Part shown: positions 57,405 through 64,000 of the stretch, piece by piece
Position numbering within the stretch: the first letter of the stretch is position 1
Layout of the letters: the number at the start of each line of letters is the position of its first letter
Source: Pseudomonas fragi
Lineage (GTDB): Bacteria > Pseudomonadota > Gammaproteobacteria > Pseudomonadales > Pseudomonadaceae
Length of the DNA: 64,000 nt
NCBI RefSeq assembly: GCF_025426255.1
Contig: NZ_CP104861.1
Location: forward strand, 868,001 to 932,000
Reading direction: 5' to 3'
Notes under the pieces: generated by a model
Told to the model about the DNA's origin: nothing
Databases searched by the model: none
The model's input: only the letters and a program-made list of their open reading frames with translations
Made by a program: the position numbers and the translations under genes

Positions 57405-58220
57405 TTAGCGTTTCAGCGAGGCCGGCAGGTGTGGCTGGATTGCGGTCAGAACAGCTTTGAAGCACTTGGTGTTGCCGGCAACGATGTGACCTTTTTCAAG
57501 GAAGTCGTGGCTACCGGTGAAGTCACTGACCAGGCCGCCGGCTTCTTGGATCAGCAGTGCGCCTGCAGCCATGTCCCACTCGGACAGGCCCGACTCCCAG
57601 AATGCATCAAAACGCCCGGCAGCAACGTAAGCCAGGTCCAGGCTGGCAGCGCCTGCGCGGCGGATACCGGCAGTCTGGCCAACCAGGCTGCGGAACATGC
57701 CCAGGTAGTTATCCAGGTTGTCCATCTGGTTGTCGCGGAACGGGAAGCCAGTGCCCAGCAGGGCGCCTTCGAGGCTGGTGCGGCCGCTTACGCGCAGACG
57801 ACGACCGTTCAGTTGGGCGCCACGGCCACGGCTGGCGGTGAACTCTTCCTGGCGAACCGGGTCGAGAACCACTGCGTGCTCAAGGCGGCCACGGTATTTA
57901 CAAGCGATGCTGACGGCGAAGTGTGGAACGCCGCGCAGGAAGTTGGTGGTGCCATCCAGTGGGTCGATGATCCACAGGTAGTCTTCACCTTCACCGCTGC
58001 CTGGGTGCATGCCGGTTTCTTCACCGAGGATGCCGTGCGTCGGGTAGGCCTTGCGCAGGGCGTCGATGATTTTCTGTTCAGCAGCACGATCGACTTCAGA
58101 GACGTAATCCTTGGCGTCTTTTTCGTCAACCTTGATGGTATCCAGGCGCTCGATGGAGCGGAAAATCAATTCACTGGCGCTGCGGGCGGCGCGCAGCGCG
58201 ATATTCAGCATGGGCTGCAT
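57405..58220 (-). CDS. suhB: Inositol-1-monophosphatase (SuhB)
   Basis: Lithium-sensitive phosphatase of 271 aa, also known as a transcription antitermination cofactor in E. coli and a virulence regulator in P. aeruginosa. Metal-binding motifs are GILGEETG, WIIDPLDGTTNF and the C-terminal SEWDMAAGALLIQEAG. Start is at 58220, divergent from trmJ; the gap of 144 bases holds both promoters. Length and motifs are standard. Confidence 0.96.
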   Translation of the reverse strand: MQPMLNIALRAARSASELIFRSIERLDTIKVDEKDAKDYVSEVDRAAEQKIIDALRKAYPTHGILGEETGMHPGSGEGEDYLWIIDPLDGTTNFLRGVPHFAVSIACKYRGRLEHAVVLDPVRQEEFTASRGRGAQLNGRRLRVSGRTSLEGALLGTGFPFRDNQMDNLDNYLGMFRSLVGQTAGIRRAGAASLDLAYVAAGRFDAFWESGLSEWDMAAGALLIQEAGGLVSDFTGSHDFLEKGHIVAGNTKCFKAVLTAIQPHLPASLKR

Positions 58221-58364
58221 GGACGTTTCACCTAAGGTTGTTAAAGAAAGCCGAATATTCTATCAGAAAACTTTGGTAGATGAAGGTTTGCGTTAGCTTT
58301 CGTAGCTTATGGCGTTTTGCTTAGGTAAGATTTGCACCCTTTTGCTGGTCTGTGAGCGCTTCCT

Positions 58365-59135
58365 TTGCTGCCTAATATTCGTGTCGTTCTGGTCAATACC
58401 AGCCATCCCGGGAACATCGGCGGTGCTGCGCGTGCCATGAAAAACATGGGATTGACGCGGCTGGTGCTGGTGGAGCCAAGAGTGTTTCCGCACCATGAGG
58501 CTGATGCGCGGGCGTCGGGGGCGGGTGACATTCTTGAGAATGCACAAGTCGTTGCGACCCTCGAAGATGCCCTGGTTGGTTGTAATCTGGTGCTGGGCAC
58601 CAGTGCTCGAGATCGTCGTATCCCTTGGCCACTGCTGGATCCTCGCGAGTGCGGGCAAAAAGTGGTTGAGGAGGCGGCGCAAGGTGCTGAAATTGCGTTG
58701 GTGTTTGGTCGTGAAGACTCCGGCCTGACCAATGACGAGTTGCAGCGCTGTCACTTTCATGTGCATATCCCGTCGGATCCTGAGTTCAGCTCGCTGAATC
58801 TGGGTGCGGCCGTGCAAGTCTTGAGCTACGAAATCCGCATGTCTTGGCTGGCGGCTCAGGGGCAGCCGAGCAAGGTCGAGAAGGATGAGGTGGCGTCCAC
58901 TAAAAGTGGCGAGTTGGCAACCATGGATGAGCTGGAGCGCTTTTACGAGCATCTGGAGCAAACGCTGGTAGCTATTGAGTTCCTTGATCCGGAAAAGCCG
59001 CGTCACCTGATGGCGCGCTTGCGTCGACTGTACGGGCGTAGCTCCGTTAGTCGGGCAGAAATGAACATTTTGCGTGGCATTCTCACCGAAACCCAAAAAG
59101 CAGCCCGTGGCGAGCTGCTCAAGCGCAAGGATTAA
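58365..59135 (+). CDS. trmJ: tRNA (cytidine/uridine-2'-O-)-methyltransferase TrmJ
   Basis: SPOUT-family enzyme that methylates the 2'-hydroxyl of nucleotide 32 in certain tRNAs. The 256 aa protein has the knot-forming motifs [35 protein letters not shown] and [20 protein letters not shown]. Start is a TTG at 58365 (LPNIRVVLV), because no ATG fits the conserved N-terminus. cysE follows 2 bases after the stop. Confidence 0.94.
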   Translation: MLPNIRVVLVNTSHPGNIGGAARAMKNMGLTRLVLVEPRVFPHHEADARASGAGDILENAQVVATLEDALVGCNLVLGTSARDRRIPWPLLDPRECGQKVVEEAAQGAEIALVFGREDSGLTNDELQRCHFHVHIPSDPEFSSLNLGAAVQVLSYEIRMSWLAAQGQPSKVEKDEVASTKSGELATMDELERFYEHLEQTLVAIEFLDPEKPRHLMARLRRLYGRSSVSRAEMNILRGILTETQKAARGELLKRKD

Positions 59136-59137
59136 AG

Positions 59138-59914
59138 ATGTTCGAGCGTCTGCGTGAAGATATCCAAAGTGTGTTTCATCGTGATCCTGCAGCGCGCAAC
59201 GCTTTCGAGGTGTTGACGTGCTATCCGGGGATGCATGCGATCTGGATTCACCGCTTGTCGAGGCTGCTGTGGCAGGCCGGCTGGAAGTGGCTGGCACGTC
59301 TGGTGTCGAACTTCGGACGCTGGCTGACCGGGATCGAAATTCATCCGGGGGCCAAGGTGGGGCGTCGATTCTTTATCGATCACGGTATGGGTATTGTGAT
59401 CGGCGAGACCGCCGAGATCGGTGATGACGTAACCCTCTATCAGGGTGTGACGCTGGGCGGCACAAGCTGGAACAAGGGCAAGCGCCACCCGACGCTGGGA
59501 GATGGCGTTGTGGTCGGGGCGGGCGCCAAGGTCTTGGGGCCGTTCACGGTGGGTGCCGGGGCCAAGGTTGGTTCCAATGCGGTGGTGACCAAGGCGGTTC
59601 CGGCGGGTGCGACTGTGGTGGGCATTCCGGGGCGGATCATTGTCAAAAGCGATGATGAGGTCGAGGCCAAGCGCAAGGCGATGGCCGAGAAAATCGGTTT
59701 TGATGCCTATGGCGTCGGTGAGGACATGCCGGATCCGGTGGCGCGTGCCATTGGTCAGTTGCTGGATCACTTGCAGGCGGTCGACGGCAAGCTTGATGGG
59801 ATGTGCGGTGCGCTCAAGGATCTGGGTAGCCCTTACTGTGCGAAAGATCTGCCTGAGCTGCGCGAAGAAGACTTCGCCTGCGTCAAGGACAAGGACGAAA
59901 GCAAGGCGGTGTGA
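59138..59914 (+). CDS. cysE: Serine O-acetyltransferase (CysE)
   Basis: Makes O-acetylserine for cysteine synthesis. The 258 aa protein has the N-terminal helical domain and the left-handed hexapeptide-repeat domain ([40 protein letters not shown]) with active-site histidine in [17 protein letters not shown]. The C-terminal tail ends in KDESKAV and may bind the cysteine synthase. It lies just before the isc genes, a common Pseudomonas order that links sulfur supply to cluster building. Confidence 0.96.
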   Translation: MFERLREDIQSVFHRDPAARNAFEVLTCYPGMHAIWIHRLSRLLWQAGWKWLARLVSNFGRWLTGIEIHPGAKVGRRFFIDHGMGIVIGETAEIGDDVTLYQGVTLGGTSWNKGKRHPTLGDGVVVGAGAKVLGPFTVGAGAKVGSNAVVTKAVPAGATVVGIPGRIIVKSDDEVEAKRKAMAEKIGFDAYGVGEDMPDPVARAIGQLLDHLQAVDGKLDGMCGALKDLGSPYCAKDLPELREEDFACVKDKDESKAV

Positions 59915-59919
59915 AGCTG

Positions 59920-60023
59920 CTGTAGCCGCTGCCGCAGGCTGCGATCGAGCGCGAAGCGGTCGTGCTTTTGAGGTCGAAGGAAAGTCCTGTGGCCTTTGTC
60001 GCAGCCTCCGGCAGTGGCTACAG
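59920..60023. repeat. REP doublet (REPIN) 7
   Basis: Inverted arms CTGTAGCCGCTGCCGCAGG and CCTCCGGCAGTGGCTACAG, with GCTGCGATCG and GTCGCAGC cores. It separates cysE from the isc operon. Confidence 0.88.
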
Positions 60024-60127
60024 GGTTTGACGAGTGTTTGGCGTGGCTCCATGTGCCATTACGCCGCAGACCCTGCTACAATACGCGCGCTCTTTTGCGG
60101 GTAATCCCGACTAAAGTACTAGGTCTA

Positions 60128-60160
60128 ATAGTTGACTTAAATAGTCGGGAATAGCATACT
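60128..60160 (+). promoter_or_regulatory. isc promoter with IscR type-1 site
   Basis: ATAGTTGACTTAAATAGTCG fits the IscR type-1 consensus with GACT-N5-AGTC at 60134-60146. It overlaps a promoter made of TTGACT (60132-60137), 17 bases and CATACT (60155-60160). A partial second site (GACTAAAGTACTAGGTC) lies just upstream at 60109. Holo-IscR repression of its own operon is therefore expected. Confidence 0.85.
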
Positions 60161-60192
60161 CGTCTCCATTCCGAATTCCGTGGTACCTGTCC

Positions 60193-60684
60193 ATGAGACT
60201 GACTACAAAAGGCCGTTACGCCGTAACTGCAATGCTCGATTTGGCGTTGCACGCACAGCACGGGCCGGTGTCCCTGGCCGATATTTCCGAGCGCCAAGGC
60301 ATCTCTCTTTCCTACCTTGAGCAACTGTTTGCCAAATTGCGCCGCAGCAGCCTGGTTTCCAGTGTGCGTGGCCCGGGTGGCGGCTATCAGCTGTCGCGCG
60401 ACATGCAGGGCATCCAGGTGGCTCAGGTTATTGATGCCGTGAACGAGTCGGTCGACGCAACGCGTTGCCAGGGCCTTGGCGACTGCCATGCCGGCGACAC
60501 TTGCCTGACCCACCACTTGTGGTGCGACCTCAGCTCGCAAATACACGATTTTCTCAGCGGTATCAGCTTGGCTGACCTTGTCACTCGCCGTGAGGTACAA
60601 GAGGTAGCCCAGCGTCAGGATCTGCGCCGCTGTAATGGCAAGGCGCCGCACCTGGATAAGATCGAAGCGTCCGCCGTCGATTGA
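60193..60684 (+). CDS. iscR: Iron-sulfur cluster regulator IscR
   Basis: Rrf2-family regulator of 163 aa that senses iron-sulfur status. The winged helix is at the N-terminus ([19 protein letters not shown]), and three cluster cysteines are in [20 protein letters not shown]. Start at 60193 is well placed after the type-1 site. It heads the isc operon and represses it when it carries a [2Fe-2S] cluster. Confidence 0.97.
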   Translation: MRLTTKGRYAVTAMLDLALHAQHGPVSLADISERQGISLSYLEQLFAKLRRSSLVSSVRGPGGGYQLSRDMQGIQVAQVIDAVNESVDATRCQGLGDCHAGDTCLTHHLWCDLSSQIHDFLSGISLADLVTRREVQEVAQRQDLRRCNGKAPHLDKIEASAVD

Positions 60685-60733
60685 TTGCATAAAAACGACG
60701 GTGCGCCAGCCAGCCTGATTTAGGAGATAGTCC

Positions 60734-61948
60734 ATGAAATTGCCAATTTACCTCGATTACTCAGCCACTACCCCGGTTGATCCGCGTGTTGCTCAAAAAA
60801 TGAGCGATTGCCTGTTGGTTGACGGGAACTTCGGTAACCCGGCTTCGCGTTCCCACGTGTTTGGCTGGAAGGCTGAAGAAGCGGTTGAGAATGGTCGCCG
60901 TCAGGTTGCAGATCTGGTTAATGCCGACCCGCGTGAAATTGTCTGGACCTCCGGTGCTACCGAGGCCAACAACCTGGCAATCAAGGGTGCTGCGCATTTC
61001 TATGCCACCAAGGGCAAGCACCTGATCACCGACAAGATTGAACACAAGGCCGTCCTCGACACCATGCGTCAGCTGGAGCGCGAAGGCTTTGAAGTGACTT
61101 ACATCGAGCCGGGCACCGACGGTCTGGTAACGCCAGCCATGGTTGAGGCCGCCATGCGCGACGACACCATTCTGGTTTCGATCATGCATGTGAACAACGA
61201 AATCGGCACCATCAACGACATCGCTGCCATTGGTGAGCTGACTCGCTCGCGCGGCGTGTTGTTCCATGTTGATGCGGCACAGTCCACTGGCAAGGTTGAG
61301 ATCGACCTGGCCAAGCTGAAGGTCGACATGATGTCGTTCTCGGCTCACAAGACCTACGGCCCTAAAGGCATCGGCGCGTTGTACGTAAGCCGCAAGCCTC
61401 GCGTGCGTATCGAAGCCACCATGCACGGCGGCGGTCACGAGCGCGGCATGCGTTCGGGCACCTTGGCCACCCACCAGATCGTGGGTATGGGCGAAGCGTT
61501 CCAGATTGCCAAAGAAGAGATGGCGGCGGAAAATATCCGTATCAAAGCGTTGAGCGATCGTTTCTTCAAGCAGGTTGAACATCTTGAAGAGCTGTACGTT
61601 AACGGCAGCATGACTGCCCGCGTTCCGCACAACCTGAACCTGAGCTTCAACTACGTTGAAGGCGAGTCGCTGATCATGGCGCTCAAGGATTTGGCAGTGT
61701 CGTCCGGTTCGGCTTGCACCTCGGCCTCTCTGGAACCGTCCTACGTGTTGCGTGCCCTGGGCCGCAATGACGAATTGGCTCACAGCTCGATTCGTTTCAC
61801 GTTCGGCCGCTTCACTACCGAAGAAGAAATCGATTACGCCGCGCAGAAGGTTTGCGAGGCTGTCACCAAGTTGCGCGCTCTGTCGCCGCTGTGGGACATG
61901 TACAAAGACGGCATCGACATCTCGAAAATCGAATGGGCGGCGCACTAA
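60734..61948 (+). CDS. iscS: Cysteine desulfurase IscS
   Basis: PLP enzyme that takes sulfur from cysteine for cluster assembly and tRNA thiolation. The 404 aa protein has the PLP lysine in [15 protein letters not shown], the conserved [14 protein letters not shown] segment and the active-site cysteine loop [21 protein letters not shown] lies before the ATG. iscU follows after 95 bases. Confidence 0.98.
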   Translation: MKLPIYLDYSATTPVDPRVAQKMSDCLLVDGNFGNPASRSHVFGWKAEEAVENGRRQVADLVNADPREIVWTSGATEANNLAIKGAAHFYATKGKHLITDKIEHKAVLDTMRQLEREGFEVTYIEPGTDGLVTPAMVEAAMRDDTILVSIMHVNNEIGTINDIAAIGELTRSRGVLFHVDAAQSTGKVEIDLAKLKVDMMSFSAHKTYGPKGIGALYVSRKPRVRIEATMHGGGHERGMRSGTLATHQIVGMGEAFQIAKEEMAAENIRIKALSDRFFKQVEHLEELYVNGSMTARVPHNLNLSFNYVEGESLIMALKDLAVSSGSACTSASLEPSYVLRALGRNDELAHSSIRFTFGRFTTEEEIDYAAQKVCEAVTKLRALSPLWDMYKDGIDISKIEWAAH

Positions 61949-62043
61949 CAATTTAAGTCGCCGTAAGTAGACGCTGTAGCGTAGCGAACAGCAGCTTTTA
62001 CAGCGTCTCGAGAGCGACTCTCTGATGAGTGAGGATTAGTACC

Positions 62044-62430
62044 ATGGCTTACAGCGAAAAGGTCATTGACCACTACGAGAACCCGCGCAACGTCGGCAAG
62101 ATGGACGCGGAAGACCCGGATGTCGGTACCGGCATGGTCGGCGCTCCGGCGTGCGGCGACGTGATGCGTTTGCAGATCAAGGTCAACGATCAGGGCATCA
62201 TTGAAGATGCCAAGTTCAAGACCTATGGTTGCGGTTCGGCAATTGCTTCCAGCTCCCTGGCTACCGAGTGGATGAAAGGCAAGACTCTGGATGAAGCAGA
62301 GACCATCAAGAACACTCAGCTGGCCGAAGAACTGGCTCTGCCACCGGTAAAAATTCACTGCTCGGTACTCGCTGAAGACGCCATCAAGGCGGCTGTTCGC
62401 GATTACAAGCAGAAGAAAGGTTTGATCTGA
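62044..62430 (+). CDS. iscU: Iron-sulfur cluster scaffold IscU
   Basis: Scaffold on which the cluster is built, 128 aa. The three ligand cysteines are in GAPACGDVM, KTYGCGSAIA and KIHCSVLAED, and the chaperone-recognition LPPVK motif is present. Start is the ATG at 62044 (MAYSEKVIDHYE); an upstream frame start at 62029 is in the intergenic region. Confidence 0.98.
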   Translation: MAYSEKVIDHYENPRNVGKMDAEDPDVGTGMVGAPACGDVMRLQIKVNDQGIIEDAKFKTYGCGSAIASSSLATEWMKGKTLDEAETIKNTQLAEELALPPVKIHCSVLAEDAIKAAVRDYKQKKGLI

Positions 62431-62496
62431 TCTTCGACCCCGTGCCGGTAACGGCATGAGCGTGGTGAAGATACTGGCGATATGTAAGGAGTCCTG

Positions 62497-62820
62497 ATGG
62501 CTATCAGCATGACAGAAGCGGCGGCTCGGCATATTCGTCGTTCCCTTGATGGGCGCGGCAAAGGTGAGGGGATTCGTCTGGGTGTTCGCACCACGGGCTG
62601 TTCCGGTCTTGCCTATGTGCTTGAGTTTGTTGACGAGGTTGGCAGCGACGATCAAGTCTTTGAAAGTCATGGCGAAAAAGTGATCATCGATCCTAAAAGC
62701 CTGACCTATCTGGACGGGACCGAGCTCGATTTCGCCAAGGAAGGGTTGAACGAAGGTTTCAAGTTCAACAACCCCAACGTGCGCGGTGAATGTGGCTGCG
62801 GCGAAAGCTTCAATATCTGA
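62497..62820 (+). CDS. iscA: Iron-sulfur cluster assembly protein IscA
   Basis: A-type carrier of 107 aa that passes clusters to target proteins. Conserved cysteines are at [15 protein letters not shown] and the C-terminal GECGCGESF. It follows iscU and precedes hscB with 8 bases between. Confidence 0.97.
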   Translation: MAISMTEAAARHIRRSLDGRGKGEGIRLGVRTTGCSGLAYVLEFVDEVGSDDQVFESHGEKVIIDPKSLTYLDGTELDFAKEGLNEGFKFNNPNVRGECGCGESFNI

Positions 62821-62828
62821 GGCTACTC

Positions 62829-63350
62829 GTGGGTACTCCTTGTCATTTCGCATTATTTGAACTGCAGCCGGGCTTTTCGCTCGATCTCGAGCAGTTGGCT
62901 ACGCGCTACCGTGAGTTGGCGCGTGGTGTTCATCCAGACCGGTTTGCTGATGCTTCCGAGCGTGAGCAGCGGCTGGCGCTAGAGCAATCCGCCAACCTCA
63001 ATGAGGCCTACCAGACGCTCAAGAGCCCACCCAAGCGCGCGCGTTACCTGCTTGCGATGAATGGGCGTGAGATGCCGCTGGAAGTGACGGTGCATGATCC
63101 CGAGTTTCTGATGCAGCAGATGCAATGGCGCGAAGAACTTGAAGATTTGCAGGACAGCGCCGATATGGCAGGTATTGCAGCCTTCAAGCGTCGGCTTAAA
63201 GTCGCTCAGGATCAATTGAACGACAGCTTCGCTGCTTGCTGGGATGATGCTGCGCAACGTGAACAGGCCGAACGCCTGATGCGGCGCATGCAGTTCCTCG
63301 ACAAGCTCACTTACGAAGTGCGCCAGTTAGAAGAGCGCCTCGACGATTAA
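62829..63350 (+). CDS. hscB: J-domain co-chaperone HscB
   Basis: Delivers IscU to HscA. The 173 aa protein starts at a GTG ([15 protein letters not shown]), with the J-domain at about 1-75 and HPD motif in [14 protein letters not shown], followed by the C-terminal helical domain. The longer frame from 62790 reaches back into iscA and is not used. GTG use and position match family members. Confidence 0.95.
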   Translation: MGTPCHFALFELQPGFSLDLEQLATRYRELARGVHPDRFADASEREQRLALEQSANLNEAYQTLKSPPKRARYLLAMNGREMPLEVTVHDPEFLMQQMQWREELEDLQDSADMAGIAAFKRRLKVAQDQLNDSFAACWDDAAQREQAERLMRRMQFLDKLTYEVRQLEERLDD

Positions 63351-63400
63351 CCCCGTGCTGCCCTGGTTGCACGCCTGATTACAGATAAGCCCTGATTACG

Positions 63401-64000
63401 ATGGCCCTACTGCAGATCGCCGAACCCGGCCAAAGTCCTCAACCGCACCAGCGACGTCTGGCTGTGGGGATCGACTTGGGCACTACCAATTCGCTGGTTG
63501 CTGCATTGCGCAGCGGTCTTTCCGAGCCTCTGGCTGATGCTGAAGGCAAGGTCATTTTGCCGTCTGCGGTGCGTTATCACGCCGATCGCATCGAGGTGGG
63601 TGAGTCTGCTCGTCTGGCGGCTTCCAGTGATCCTTTCAATACCGTGTTGTCGGTCAAGCGTTTGATGGGTCGTGGTCTGTCCGACGTCAAGCAATTGGGC
63701 GAGCAGTTGCCTTACCGCTTTGTTGGCGGTGAGTCGCATATGCCGTTTATTGACACCGTGCAGGGTCCTAAAAGCCCGGTAGAGGTGTCGGCCGATATTC
63801 TGAAGGTGTTGCGCGAGCGTGCCGAGAAGACCTTGGGCGGCGAATTGGTGGGTGCGGTGATTACCGTTCCGGCTTATTTCGATGATGCCCAGCGTCAGGC
63901 TACCAAGGATGCTGCTCGGCTTGCCGGGCTCAATGTGTTGCGTCTGCTTAATGAGCCAACGGCTGCTGCCGTGGCCTATGGTCTGGATCAGCACGCCGAA
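63401..64000 (+). CDS. hscA: Fe-S protein assembly chaperone HscA, N-terminal part
   Basis: Hsp70-type chaperone for IscU cluster transfer. The visible 200 residues include [20 protein letters not shown], the phosphate-1 motif [16 protein letters not shown], the connecting segment [20 protein letters not shown] and the [14 protein letters not shown] motif. The gene runs off the end of the window, so the C-terminal domain is not visible. It follows hscB after 50 bases, in the isc operon. Confidence 0.96.
   Translation, partial: MALLQIAEPGQSPQPHQRRLAVGIDLGTTNSLVAALRSGLSEPLADAEGKVILPSAVRYHADRIEVGESARLAASSDPFNTVLSVKRLMGRGLSDVKQLGEQLPYRFVGGESHMPFIDTVQGPKSPVEVSADILKVLRERAEKTLGGELVGAVITVPAYFDDAQRQATKDAARLAGLNVLRLLNEPTAAAVAYGLDQHAE

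Noticed and set aside
60761-61951. A 396-codon open frame opposite iscS
   Set aside because: Antisense shadow of a conserved essential gene with no protein features of its own.

Overview
The window is chromosomal DNA of a Pseudomonas, most likely from the fluorescens-type branch. The evidence is the murC-ddlB-ftsQ-ftsA-ftsZ-lpxC order, the queA-tgt-yajC-secD-secF and suhB/trmJ-cysE-iscR-iscSUA-hscBA blocks, an OprD porin, CheV, an fhp/norR pair, a cyo oxidase operon, and many REP doublets with GTAGCCGCTGCCG or GTAGCAGCTGCCG cores. The sequence is GC-rich with GTG and TTG starts scattered through it. No rRNA, CRISPR array or intact prophage is visible.

Layout. 1-6347: the end of the division and cell-wall cluster (murC partial, ddlB, ftsQ, ftsA, ftsZ) and lpxC. 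6398-9741 (minus): a membrane diguanylate cyclase, an OprD-family porin and a small secreted protein. 10034-16329 (minus): an RND drug-efflux operon read adaptor, pump, response regulator, sensor kinase. 16719-18344: a small conserved protein, a GNAT acetyltransferase and CheV. 18510-21381: the NO-responsive activator NorR/FhpR, divergent from flavohaemoglobin, with three GT-N7-AC operators between them. 21620-22129: dsbB. 22939-27757: cyoABCDE. 28019-33301: a visibly AT-richer block with a secreted protein of unknown function, a MacB-like ABC exporter split into ATPase and permease, a TolC-like channel and an adaptor broken by one missing G in a G6 run. 33414-34223: a lipoprotein. 34372-42846: a sugar-acid catabolic locus (IclR/KdgR regulator, KDG kinase, ManD mannonate dehydratase, RspB-like dehydrogenase, MFS importer, UxuB, UxuA). 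43060-46321: Lrp regulator with LysE exporter, DUF924 protein, cytochrome c, a hypothetical and an AHSA1 protein. 46666-50445 (minus): a FecI-FecR-FecA ferric-citrate-type signalling system. 50761-51113: an integrase scar beside tRNA-Leu(CAA). 51220-56648: queuosine genes and the Sec auxiliary genes. 56770-64000: a glycine-zipper protein, suhB, trmJ, cysE and the isc iron-sulfur operon, with hscA running off the end.

How the genes work together. The housekeeping blocks (dcw, lpxC, tgt/secDF, isc) alternate with accessory catabolic, efflux, iron-uptake and stress modules. The sugar-acid locus could take an imported hexuronate or gulonate-type acid through fructuronate and mannonate to 2-keto-3-deoxygluconate and then KDPG for the Entner-Doudoroff route. 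It carries two unrelated mannonate dehydratases, KdgR-like operators around the kdgK promoter and an Hfq/Crc-type motif at the importer's ribosome site. The NorR/Hmp pair handles nitric oxide. The Fec module and the IscR-regulated isc operon deal with iron supply and iron-sulfur assembly.

Most unusual region: 28019-33301, a candidate dedicated tripartite ABC export system with an adjacent unknown secreted protein and a possibly phase-variable adaptor. No function was assigned to it beyond what the protein families support. All calls come from reading the sequence; no database search was run.
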